Shown here piece after piece: positions 16,482-24,401 of a DNA stretch of 35,000 nucleotides (its first letter is position 1; every line of letters starts with the position of its first letter). The notes beneath the pieces are model-generated. The model worked only from the letters and a program-made list of their open reading frames with translations, ran no database searches and was not told the origin of the DNA. The DNA lies in contig CACNVV010000003.1 of NCBI GenBank assembly GCA_902624015.1, positions 1 to 35,000 of the forward strand. The letters are read 5' to 3'. This stretch comes from an uncultured Pelagibacteraceae bacterium (lineage in GTDB: Bacteria > Pseudomonadota > Alphaproteobacteria > Pelagibacterales > Pelagibacteraceae). Position numbers and translations under genes: made by a program.

Positions 16482-18005
16482 ATGAGTAAATTAGATGCAT
16501 TGCTAATAACCCCTCCTTCTAGACTAGAAGTTTATCAAAAAGAATTAGCTAACAAATATGCTGCTATAGAACCTCCAGTTTGGTCTTCTTTAATTGCAAA
16601 ATATTTAATTAAAAGAAACTTCAATGTAAAAATCCTTGATGCAGAAGCAGAATTTTTAACTCATAAGCAGACTGCAGAAAGAATTGTGAAAGAAAATCCA
16701 ACTCTGGCAATTTATATGGTTTATGGTCAACAACCTTCAGCTTCAACCCAATGCATGCCTGGTAGTAATAAAGTATGTAATTATGTTAATGAATTATCTA
16801 ACAATGATATTTTATCTATCGTAGTTGGAACACATGCCTCAGCTCTTCCAAGACAAACTTTAGAAAATGATCCTTATAATTTTGTGTGTCAAGGTGAGGG
16901 TCCAATAACAATTGAAAAATTAATTAATAACATTAAATCTTCAAAACCCTCAATTTCACAAATTGAAGGTTTATGGTTTAAAGATAAAAAAACTGGAGAG
17001 ATAGTTGGCAATAAAAGATCGGAAATGTTTCAAAATTTAGATGAAAACTTATCTGGTCAAGCATGGGATCTCTTGGACATGAGTAAATATAAGGCTCATA
17101 ACTGGCATACATTTCATGATCTTAAAAGTCGAAACAAATATGCCTCGCTACAAACAAGTTTAGGATGCCCATTTAAATGTAGTTTCTGTTGTATTAATGC
17201 TCCATTTGAAAGAAATGCAATAAGGTTTTGGTCACCAAAACACATAATTAAAGAACTAGAATTTTTAGTTAATGAACATGGAATTTGTAACATAAAAATT
17301 CCAGACGAAATGTTCGTTCTAAACCCAAAGCAAGTAAATGGAATATGTGATGAAATTTTAAAAAGAGGACTTGGTGATAAATTAAATTTTTGGGCTTACG
17401 CGAGAATTGACACATTAAATGACGATGAAATGCTAAAAAAAATGAATAAATCAGGATTTAGATGGTTAGGCATTGGAATTGAGTCTAGTTCTAAACATGT
17501 AAGAGATGGGGTAACAAAAGGTAGATTTGCAAATTATGATATTGAAAAAATTGTTAAAAAAGTAAGAGATTTAGGATTTTATGTTGGAGCAAATTATATT
17601 TTTGGTTTACCAGATGATGATGAGTCCTCAATGAGAGAAACTTTAGATATGGCTCTTAATATAAATAGTGAGTGGGCAAATTTTTATTCTGCTATGGCGT
17701 ATCCTGGATCACAACTCTACCCGCTAGCAAAAGAAAAAAAATGGAGACTACCTGATGATCCAGGTGGGCCAGGATGGATAGGATATTCTCAGCACGGGTA
17801 TGATACTTTGCCATTAAGAACTGAAAAGATTAAAGCATCTAAAGTGCTAGATTTTAGAGATAAAGCGTTTGATGAGTATTTTAAGAACTCTAAATATTTA
17901 GATATGATAAAATCTACTTTTGGAGAAAATACAAAACAACATATTGAGGAAATGACAAATCATAAAATTAAAAGAAGACATCATGATCATGATGTAGAAT
18001 ATTAA
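16482..18005 (+). CDS. B12-binding-domain radical SAM enzyme
   Basis: The 507-residue protein starts with an N-terminal cobalamin-binding-like domain: LLITPPSR (7-14), the conserved IEPPVW block near residue 30, and VVGTHAS with CQGEG (136-140). A radical SAM domain follows with CPFKC..C, cysteines at 229, 233 and 236 in the CxxxCxxC arrangement, then GIGIES and FGLPDDDE motifs. The usual D-x-H-x-x-G cobalamin ligand is not evident, so B12 may be bound base-off without a protein ligand or not at all. Members include methyltransferases and ring-rearranging enzymes. It follows the E1-beta stop by 1 nt, so the three plus-strand genes form one operon. The C-terminal His/Arg-rich tail (KRRHHDHDV) is unusual. 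Confidence 0.85.
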   Translation: MSKLDALLITPPSRLEVYQKELANKYAAIEPPVWSSLIAKYLIKRNFNVKILDAEAEFLTHKQTAERIVKENPTLAIYMVYGQQPSASTQCMPGSNKVCNYVNELSNNDILSIVVGTHASALPRQTLENDPYNFVCQGEGPITIEKLINNIKSSKPSISQIEGLWFKDKKTGEIVGNKRSEMFQNLDENLSGQAWDLLDMSKYKAHNWHTFHDLKSRNKYASLQTSLGCPFKCSFCCINAPFERNAIRFWSPKHIIKELEFLVNEHGICNIKIPDEMFVLNPKQVNGICDEILKRGLGDKLNFWAYARIDTLNDDEMLKKMNKSGFRWLGIGIESSSKHVRDGVTKGRFANYDIEKIVKKVRDLGFYVGANYIFGLPDDDESSMRETLDMALNINSEWANFYSAMAYPGSQLYPLAKEKKWRLPDDPGGPGWIGYSQHGYDTLPLRTEKIKASKVLDFRDKAFDEYFKNSKYLDMIKSTFGENTKQHIEEMTNHKIKRRHHDHDVEY

Positions 18006-18038
18006 AACCAATCTATTTAAAGAAGTTCCAATTTAATT

Positions 18039-18551
18039 TTATAATATTTTTTTACTTATTAAATATAAGCATAAAGCTGATATTACACCTGGTGTTAAAG
18101 AATTATCTTTTTTAACAATTTCTAAAATTTTTTTATTATCAATCCAAAAAAGATTTCTATTTGAAAATTCACTGTTATCTATTTTTGATTTAAGCTTTGT
18201 AAAATAAACAAAATCTGAACCACAGTCGTAATTACCATTTCTTTTAAATTTTTTCACCAAAATCCAGTCTTTACCTTTAATGCCAGTTTCTTCAAATAAT
18301 TCTTTCTTAATTGTTGAAAGAGGTGATAATCTCTTTTCAACCACACCTCCTGGAAGACTCCAAACAAATTTTTTGAATGCACGTCTATACTCTTTGCATA
18401 ATAAAACCTTATTATTATTCTGAACTACCACCATAGTTCCGTTAAGAAGCTTAATATTATGAAAATTATTAATTATTTTTTTGTTATGTCTATAGCTTTC
18501 TGTGTAAACTTTGACATATGGATAAAAACTATAAACTAGTTTTTTATTCAT
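18039..18551 (-). CDS. Nudix hydrolase
   Basis: The protein has 170 residues. A Nudix box is visible at about 68-91: PGG followed by KELFEETGI, with the metal-binding Glu pair at 87-88. The usual Glu in the first half of the box is Leu, and the Arg of R-E is Lys, so this is a slightly divergent box. Preceding strand VLLCKEYRRAF resembles the ADP-ribose/GDP-mannose pyrophosphatase group. It probably hydrolyses a nucleotide diphosphate sugar. It is the last gene of the minus-strand transcript, overlapping the cupin gene by 4 nt and converging on the radical SAM gene only 33 bp away, with no obvious hairpin terminator between. Confidence 0.8.
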   Translation of the reverse strand: MNKKLVYSFYPYVKVYTESYRHNKKIINNFHNIKLLNGTMVVVQNNNKVLLCKEYRRAFKKFVWSLPGGVVEKRLSPLSTIKKELFEETGIKGKDWILVKKFKRNGNYDCGSDFVYFTKLKSKIDNSEFSNRNLFWIDNKKILEIVKKDNSLTPGVISALCLYLISKKIL

Positions 18552-19234
18552 TTAATAAATCTAAAAAGTTTTAATTCTTTGCCTATTTTAAATCTCTTTG
18601 ATAATTTTCTTAATGTTCCAGTTTTAACAATATCGCCAGAATTAAGTACAGATTTATTTTGGCTATCCACAACTGTTCCTGATAATATTCCAAAAATATC
18701 AGTATCTTTATATTTGATTATTTTTTTAAAATTTTTATGCACCTCATAATAAAAAACTCTATTTTTTACTTTTATTGTCTGGCTTTGAGCAGATTTATTA
18801 ATTTTGATGATATCTTTTCCCCTTTTTTTCTCAAAAAATTTACCAGTTTCATAAGGTAACTTTTTTCTTCCAAAACTGTCTGAAAACCTAACTAAATCAT
18901 TTTTATCTACAGGTGTTTCAAACTCTAAAGCTATTAAACCTTTTTTTGATAAAGAAGTAGTTTTATGAAACAACCCATTTCTTATCATTAATTTAGAATG
19001 TCTGTTGAAGATTTTTTGACCAGAATTATATAATCCAAGTTGTATTTTGGCCTTGCCATCAAGTAAAACAAAACCAGTTTTTTTTTTAGGATGACAGTGA
19101 AGTGAAGTTGATTTTTTGTATTTTATAAAAAGTATTGTTACAGCAATTTCTTTTTTATTTCTATAAATTACATATTCCCTACCCCAGGGTTTTTTTATGA
19201 TAAAATTATCATAAACACTTTCTTTAACTTTCAT
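18548..19234 (-). CDS. Cupin-domain protein, mannose-6-phosphate isomerase type II-like
   Basis: The 228-residue protein opens with KKPWGREYVIY (14-24), the sequence style found at the start of type II phosphomannose isomerase cupin domains, followed by HCHPKKK with His46 and His48 as metal ligands, and a second cupin motif around RNGLFHKT with His90. A C-terminal part (about 150-228) may be another beta-rich cupin-like half. The usual Glu in the first motif is not evident. It might be an isomerase, an epimerase or a sugar-binding cupin. It overlaps the DJ-1 gene by 11 nt and the Nudix gene by 4 nt, so it belongs to a tightly coupled unit. Confidence 0.7.
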   Translation of the reverse strand: MKVKESVYDNFIIKKPWGREYVIYRNKKEIAVTILFIKYKKSTSLHCHPKKKTGFVLLDGKAKIQLGLYNSGQKIFNRHSKLMIRNGLFHKTTSLSKKGLIALEFETPVDKNDLVRFSDSFGRKKLPYETGKFFEKKRGKDIIKINKSAQSQTIKVKNRVFYYEVHKNFKKIIKYKDTDIFGILSGTVVDSQNKSVLNSGDIVKTGTLRKLSKRFKIGKELKLFRFIK

Positions 19235-19757
19235 TACCTAATTTTTTTATCACTGCTGCCATCCAGGGTCCCATATCCTTGTAATGTGCGGTAGTTATAT
19301 AATTTTTATCTTCAACTACTTCTAGGTCTCTGTATGTTGCTTTCGCATTTTCTATATCAATTTGTAGACTATAATAACCAGAAACTATTCTATCTTTAAT
19401 AACATTCGCACTTATCATCATTTGTATTCCACTACATATGCATGCAACTAATTTTTTTTTTTCACAAAATATTTTAATAAATTTTATAAATTCTTTTTCC
19501 AATCTTAATTTTTCCATAGCTTTAACACCACCTGGAATTACCAAAAGATCATATTTATCTGGTGAAATATCTGAAATTTTTTTTACTTCATGAGTTTTGT
19601 TTGGAGGTAATCGGGTTCCTAAAATTCCCATTACAGCCTCACCACTTGGTGTGCAAACGTCTACTTCAATTCTTTCCTCTAGTAATCTGTAAAAAGGATA
19701 AATAAATTCATGATCTTGTGCTAGCTCTCCTGTAAGAATAATAGCTTTTTTTTTCAT
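19224..19757 (-). CDS. DJ-1/PfpI family protein
   Basis: The 177-residue protein has the DJ-1/PfpI layout: an opening AIILTGELAQDHE strand with the conserved acidic residue, VIPGG (73-77), and ACICSG (105-110), where Cys108 at the nucleophile elbow is the probable catalytic Cys. The residue after it is Ser, where many PfpI proteases have His. Family members act as glyoxalases, deglycases, amidotransferase-like enzymes or hydratases; the Ser makes protease activity unlikely. The presence in a sugar operon suggests reaction on a sugar-linked substrate. The gene lies 29 nt after the oxygenase and overlaps the cupin gene. Confidence 0.8.
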   Translation of the reverse strand: MKKKAIILTGELAQDHEFIYPFYRLLEERIEVDVCTPSGEAVMGILGTRLPPNKTHEVKKISDISPDKYDLLVIPGGVKAMEKLRLEKEFIKFIKIFCEKKKLVACICSGIQMMISANVIKDRIVSGYYSLQIDIENAKATYRDLEVVEDKNYITTAHYKDMGPWMAAVIKKLGNES

Positions 19758-19786
19758 AATAATTTTATAATTAATATTTGAATTAT

Positions 19787-20692
19787 CTACATTTTCAACT
19801 TTAAAGTTTTAACTACTTTAGAGGTGTAATGAGAATATACAGATTTCTTTTCTGCAAACTGTTCACTTTCATACTGTCCAGCATCAACAAATTCATCAAT
19901 TCCAGTTTTAGGAATTGAGTCTCTATATTCAGCTATCCTATCATCATGAGGCATGTGCTCTCCAACAAAAACTGTAGTATCTATAGATAGTCTTGTCTTA
20001 GAGTTGTTAGTTCTGTTCGTATTATGAATTAGCGCATAATCAGATATATAAATATTACCTGGAGTAGGTTTCAAATTATTTATTGGTTTATATTCTTTTA
20101 AAACCCATTGCATTTGATCATAAGTAGGTGACGTTTTTAAAAATTCTTCTTTAAACTCATTTGCAGGTTCGTAATATAATAGATTATTATTATGTGTATC
20201 CCCCATTAAAGGAACAAAACAATTCATCCCCCACGGTCCCTCAACCCAAGCATCAGAATGTGGTATTGAAGTACTCAAACCTCTTCCCACATTATCTTCT
20301 AGTTCTTTACCATACTTTACCCTAATGTTGGGTGTTGTTCGAAATAACTTTAATAACTTTTCATCATTAGAAACCATATTTTTAATTATATCTGACCAAG
20401 CTCTTAAAATCATATTATATTCAAGATGAAATTCGCGTTTCGGTACTACACCTCCATTAGGAGTTATGTTTTTTCTATTTTTCTTATTTTTGTCAACTTT
20501 TTCTAAAAAAGTTTTTTCGTCATCAACAAATTTAAAATTTAATGCTTTTGAAACATAAAGCTTGATATTCTTAATCAATTCTTCAAATTTATCTTCTGGA
20601 ATTTTGTAGGTGACCATCAAATCGTGGCTTTTTTTTAATCCCCAGTTTTTTGATATTTTATTAATTCTTTCCTTACGATACTTTAAACTCAT
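19787..20692 (-). CDS. Fe(II)/2-oxoglutarate-dependent oxygenase, phytanoyl-CoA hydroxylase (PhyH) / StrG-like
   Basis: The 301-residue protein has the facial triad of non-heme iron oxygenases: PHSDAW with His145 and Asp147, and ALIHNTNR with His223, followed by KTRLSID, where Arg234 would bind 2-oxoglutarate. Several stretches, such as WGMNCFVPL and PGNIYISDYALIHN, resemble proteins annotated as StrG in streptomycin-type clusters, as far as I can judge by eye. A role in oxidising a sugar residue (hydroxylation, ring oxidation or epimerisation) is reasonable. The ATG at 20690-20692 overlaps the stop of the upstream methyltransferase-like gene by one base, so the two are coupled. Confidence 0.75.
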   Translation of the reverse strand: MSLKYRKERINKISKNWGLKKSHDLMVTYKIPEDKFEELIKNIKLYVSKALNFKFVDDEKTFLEKVDKNKKNRKNITPNGGVVPKREFHLEYNMILRAWSDIIKNMVSNDEKLLKLFRTTPNIRVKYGKELEDNVGRGLSTSIPHSDAWVEGPWGMNCFVPLMGDTHNNNLLYYEPANEFKEEFLKTSPTYDQMQWVLKEYKPINNLKPTPGNIYISDYALIHNTNRTNNSKTRLSIDTTVFVGEHMPHDDRIAEYRDSIPKTGIDEFVDAGQYESEQFAEKKSVYSHYTSKVVKTLKLKM

Positions 20693-21555
20693 TACATTGT
20701 CTTATTTTTAAATTTACTTAATCTTTTAAAATATGCCTCTCCTAAACAAAACTTTAATTGCTTTTCGTTATATATACCTAAAGGGGTTTCACATAATTCA
20801 AAAAAATGCTGATCTGCAGAAACATCATGACAATATATCCAATTTCTTTGAAAATTAGACTTTAAAAATCGAGCGTTTGCAGTTCTACCGTCTACTACAA
20901 TAAGCGTTCCGGGTAATAAAAAATGCTCAATTGCCAGAATATCTGCTGACATTGGCAATCTATCAGAATGTTTTGTTGTAATTCCATTTATATCATTATT
21001 TGCAGAATATAAATCTGGCCCATCTAAATAAATAAAATCTGGACATATATTTGGTAATTTTTCATAAAAGGTACAAATTCGACCATTGAATTTATCCATA
21101 TGAATTTTTGAAAATTGGAAAAAAACTCTAGAAAATGCAACTTCTGATTTTGTTTTTTTAATCCATTTTTTATATGTATCTACAGAAAAACACTCGAAAG
21201 CATTTCTCCGTCTTAAATTTTTTTTAACATATTTTTCATAATTTCTTTTATTATTTAATAAAGCATCTTCAAAAATAATTGTGGATTTTCCAACACCAAA
21301 TTCTAAAATTGTAGTCACTTTTCTTGAAGAAATCAGAAAGTGAAGTCTACAAAGATCATCAAATTCTGGTTCTAGTGGTTTTTTTAAATCTTGTGTAACA
21401 TTATAGTAAAGAGAATATTTTTTTTTAATAATTTTTGTTTTTTTGTTAAAATTGATATTTAACTTCTTATCTAAAGAGTGTTTTTTAATATATTTTTTAT
21501 AATCTTCTAATTTTTTAAACAATTTTTTTGAAAAATTATTATCTGTGAATATCAA
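20692..21555 (-). CDS. SAM-dependent methyltransferase-like protein
   Basis: The 287-residue protein has ILEFGVGKSTI (83-93), a class I SAM motif I (E-x-G-x-G), and DFIYLDGP (173-180) like motif IV, followed by LLPGTLIVVDGR. It resembles the O-methyltransferase/methyltransf_24 group, but an N-terminal 70-residue Lys-rich extension is unlike most of them. I infer a Rossmann-type methyltransferase acting on the product of this operon. The start is TTG, supported by an AAGGA-like ribosome binding site 7 nt upstream (21562-21568); no ATG is in frame before the conserved domain. Note that the GKST here is not a P-loop because the upstream Gly of Walker A is missing. Confidence 0.6.
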   Translation of the reverse strand: MIFTDNNFSKKLFKKLEDYKKYIKKHSLDKKLNINFNKKTKIIKKKYSLYYNVTQDLKKPLEPEFDDLCRLHFLISSRKVTTILEFGVGKSTIIFEDALLNNKRNYEKYVKKNLRRRNAFECFSVDTYKKWIKKTKSEVAFSRVFFQFSKIHMDKFNGRICTFYEKLPNICPDFIYLDGPDLYSANNDINGITTKHSDRLPMSADILAIEHFLLPGTLIVVDGRTANARFLKSNFQRNWIYCHDVSADQHFFELCETPLGIYNEKQLKFCLGEAYFKRLSKFKNKTM

Positions 21556-21561
21556 TTTAAA

Positions 21562-21568
21562 ATCCTTT
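21562..21568 (-). promoter_or_regulatory. Ribosome binding site supporting a TTG start
   Basis: On the minus strand AAAGGAT lies about 7 nt upstream of the TTG at 21553-21555. This strong site, rare in this AT-rich window, decides the start of the methyltransferase-like gene. The rest of the 124-bp gap (21556-21679) shows nothing but A/T-rich sequence. Confidence 0.55.
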
Positions 21569-21679
21569 CAATTCAATGCTATTGGAATAATAACATTAAT
21601 ATAATTGCATAGTGTAATTTATTCATAATCTTTTTAATTAAAAATTCAATATAATCTTTAATTAAATACTAAGTGAATT

Positions 21680-22744
21680 TTACTCAAAGTTATTTTTGCT
21701 AAATTTTGATTGAGTAATTAAGTTTAAATATATCTCAATTGAATTTTGATCAATTTTAGAATGATTGGCATAATTAGGTTTTATTTTTTGTATTGAATTT
21801 TTTTCCAAATTAATAGTTTTAATAAGAAATATTATATTACTAAAAAACTTTTTAAATTTATAGATTAAATAACGATTTTTCAAATTAATCATTTTTTGAA
21901 TTACAGATTTAATTTTTTGTGAAATCAATTGATCTATTTTTGAAATATCATTAGTTGTTAAATTTTCATACTTTTCAATCTCTTTAATAATAATATTTTT
22001 TAATTGTGTTGAGGCATCAATAAAATTGCTTTTTTTAATCCATTCATCATATTTTATATTTCTATAATGCTGCCCCTCATGTTTTTGTCTAATAAGATAA
22101 CAACCGTCTAATGAACCAATTTTGCCCTTTGATAATACTACCGAAGCATGAATTAGTTCTCCAAAAACATATGAAGAATCAAATTTATTTAGATTTTCAA
22201 TCGCTACAAATGCTTGTAAATTTACCTCGGATCTTATAATTGACATATTGACATTAAGGGTATTGTCAAAATAATTAAAAATTCTTATTAATGGATTTTC
22301 ATCAATATAGTTTGCCAATGGATATTTGTTGAATAATGTGATTTTTCCGTACGGTTTTGCTGAGTTATTATCGATAGCTAGATTAAAGGCATTTCCATTT
22401 ACACCAGAATAATCTAAATTTTGATCTAAAAATTTTAAACAAGGTTCAATAGATGATAAAATTAAAATATCATCATCATTAATCATCACTGAATAATCAG
22501 TAGTTACTTTTTTAGAAAGAAATAATATCATTTGATCAGAACTCAATTTAGTATCTATAAAGTATTCTATATTTATTTTTTTTTTTAAATCTGAAATTTT
22601 TGAAATATTTTTTTCAGAATTATATTTATCACTTGAGTCTCCAATTAATATTTTACCTTCAAAATTTGCAATACTATAATATTCCAAGGTCCTAGATAGA
22701 AATTCTGGTCTATCCTTTGTCGCTATCATTAAAGTTAAATTCAT
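21680..22744 (-). CDS. Glycosyltransferase, GT2-like (TIGR00180-type)
   Basis: The 354-residue protein starts with LTLMIATKDRPEFL, the opening of GT-A glycosyltransferases of the TIGR00180 style, continues with GDSSD (35-39) and has a triple-Asp NDDDI (89-93) as metal-binding site. The C-terminal third is Lys/Asn/Ile-rich and may associate with the membrane. It likely adds a sugar to a lipid-linked acceptor. The next gene in the transcript has the same architecture, with the Asp triplet at the same residue number (90-92), so they are distant paralogues. Donor and acceptor unknown. It precedes the methyltransferase-like gene with a 124-bp gap, so a separate promoter there is possible. Confidence 0.75.
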   Translation of the reverse strand: MNLTLMIATKDRPEFLSRTLEYYSIANFEGKILIGDSSDKYNSEKNISKISDLKKKINIEYFIDTKLSSDQMILFLSKKVTTDYSVMINDDDILILSSIEPCLKFLDQNLDYSGVNGNAFNLAIDNNSAKPYGKITLFNKYPLANYIDENPLIRIFNYFDNTLNVNMSIIRSEVNLQAFVAIENLNKFDSSYVFGELIHASVVLSKGKIGSLDGCYLIRQKHEGQHYRNIKYDEWIKKSNFIDASTQLKNIIIKEIEKYENLTTNDISKIDQLISQKIKSVIQKMINLKNRYLIYKFKKFFSNIIFLIKTINLEKNSIQKIKPNYANHSKIDQNSIEIYLNLITQSKFSKNNFE

Positions 22745-22789
22745 AATTATTAAAAAATATTTTTAATTTTAATATTTAATATTTTATCA

Positions 22790-23881
22790 TTAAAAATCAT
22801 AATCTTTTCTACTTCTGCTAACTTCATTCAAATCATATTCATCACTTTTTAATAATGTTTCGATTTTATTTTTTGTGTTTTGATCAAGAAATTTTTTAAA
22901 CAATGATTTATTTATTAAATATAAACGAATAAATCTAAATATATAAATGTATGTTTTAAAAATAATTGTACCTAAAATTGGTATATTATTGATTGTATTT
23001 TTTATATTATTTTTTAACTTAAAATAATTATCTTTAGTGAGTGATTTGTGTATTAATCTTTGAACTAAGATTTCGAATGCCTTATCTAGAAAATTATAAT
23101 TTTCTTCATAACTTTTGGAATTTGTCTCATTTAATATTTTGGTCAATCCACTTTTTGCTTTATTAATTTTATTTAATGAATACATTTTTTGTTTAATTTT
23201 ATCATTATACCAAACTAAATTACTTCTTTCCCTAGTCGTATAGGGAGTATCCATTACTTTCATTTTTCCCATAGATAAACTTATCACGCATGGAAATACC
23301 TCTGATAGACCCCAATAATCTACGTATTTGCTGGTTTCAATCCAAATTTTTTTAAAATCATTGCTTCTGTGAACTGCATAAAAAGGATAATAAATTGATT
23401 TTCCCGACATGTATTTAATTATTCTATCAAAACAATCATTATCAATAATTTCAGATCCATTAACGGAGTTTTGCTGAAATATTACAAATTTTTTTCCAAA
23501 AAAATTTAATATATGATGCTTATATTGATTGCCAAGACATGATGAAAAATCTTTATTTTTTTTTAAATAATCGATTGCTTCCTCTAAAGCGTATGGAAAT
23601 ATGAAATCATCATCCGCACATAATACTGAGAATTCAGTTTTGATTAATTGAGACCCATCAGCTATTTTATTTGCAAAAAAAATTTCAGGATCATATTTTT
23701 TCCAAATTATATTTTTTGAATTTAACATAGAATACAAATCTTTATCGATTGAAGTATTTGATGAAGAGTCTAAAACAATAATTTTTGCTTCACAATCAAA
23801 TGAATTGTAAAATGTAATCAATCGCTTCAAGAGGGTGTATCTATTATATGTAGTTATTAAGATAGTTAAATTATCTAACAT
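22790..23881 (-). CDS. Glycosyltransferase, GT2-like (TIGR00180-type)
   Basis: The 363-residue protein begins with LTILITTYNRYTLL (5-18), then VLDSSS (36-41) and ADDDF (89-93) as the metal-binding acidic motif. The region around TPYTTRERSN could form the acceptor-binding loop seen in this group. It is similar in layout to the gene that follows it but the sequences differ widely outside the motifs. It lies 41 nt after the GNAT gene. The two enzymes probably act in sequence on the same glycan. No signal peptide; an Ile/Phe-rich stretch around 300-325 could be a membrane-associated helix. Confidence 0.75.
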   Translation of the reverse strand: MLDNLTILITTYNRYTLLKRLITFYNSFDCEAKIIVLDSSSNTSIDKDLYSMLNSKNIIWKKYDPEIFFANKIADGSQLIKTEFSVLCADDDFIFPYALEEAIDYLKKNKDFSSCLGNQYKHHILNFFGKKFVIFQQNSVNGSEIIDNDCFDRIIKYMSGKSIYYPFYAVHRSNDFKKIWIETSKYVDYWGLSEVFPCVISLSMGKMKVMDTPYTTRERSNLVWYNDKIKQKMYSLNKINKAKSGLTKILNETNSKSYEENYNFLDKAFEILVQRLIHKSLTKDNYFKLKNNIKNTINNIPILGTIIFKTYIYIFRFIRLYLINKSLFKKFLDQNTKNKIETLLKSDEYDLNEVSRSRKDYDF

Positions 23882-23922
23882 GAATATAAATATTTAATTT
23901 TTGACATAAAAATTCTCAAATT

Positions 23923-24399
23923 TTAATTATTTTTCAAGATAAGCAGTTCTTTAGAATTATAAACATTCTTGTTAAAATTAATTGATTCTTTTCTTATAAA
24001 ATCAACTTCTTTTATTTTTTTATACTTACTATATTTAAAAAAATTATTCTTTTTATAAAAGCGAATTGTTCTTTTTAATTGTTTATGAACATGAGTAGTT
24101 ATTAATTTTCTATCTTTTTTATTAGCTAAATATTTTAAAAATTTATAACCTACTTTTTTATTTCTATGTTTACTTGATATATATAAAAAATTTATATGAT
24201 AATTAAATTTTTTTTTACAAAATACAATTACACCTAATATTTTGTTATCTTTAATGTAACACTTAAAATAAAAATTTTTTAGATTTTTATAAATCCAGGG
24301 TTTACATTTAAACGAATTATTAGTCTTCTCATATGGCATTTTAATATATCTTAAAAAATTTTTGAACTTTTTAGATTTAAATTTTATATTTCTTATCAA
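23923..24399 (-). CDS. GNAT-family N-acetyltransferase
   Basis: The 158-residue, strongly basic protein has the acetyl-CoA-binding motif A: a strand INFLYISSKH followed by RNKKVGYKFL (79-88), matching the R/Q-x-x-G-x-G/A pyrophosphate loop, with the last Gly/Ala replaced by Tyr. A downstream strand and RTIRFYKKNNFFKYS match the GNAT motif B helix (F-Y-x-x-x-G-F region). The start is TTG, 2 nt after the upstream stop; an ATG 20 residues further in is a possible alternative. In this context it probably N-acetylates an amino sugar made by the aminotransferase nearby. The substrate is not visible. Confidence 0.65.
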   Translation of the reverse strand: MIRNIKFKSKKFKNFLRYIKMPYEKTNNSFKCKPWIYKNLKNFYFKCYIKDNKILGVIVFCKKKFNYHINFLYISSKHRNKKVGYKFLKYLANKKDRKLITTHVHKQLKRTIRFYKKNNFFKYSKYKKIKEVDFIRKESINFNKNVYNSKELLILKNN

Positions 24400-24401
24400 A
24401 A

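Noticed and set aside
18006-18038. Rho-independent terminator between the convergent radical SAM and Nudix genes
   Set aside because: No GC-containing hairpin with a following T run can be drawn in these 33 bases.
21277-21309. GVGKST in the methyltransferase-like protein as a possible ATP-binding P-loop
   Set aside because: The Gly required four residues before GKS/T is absent, and the surrounding E-F-G-V-G followed by D-F-I-Y-L-D-G-P downstream fits a SAM-binding class I methyltransferase better.
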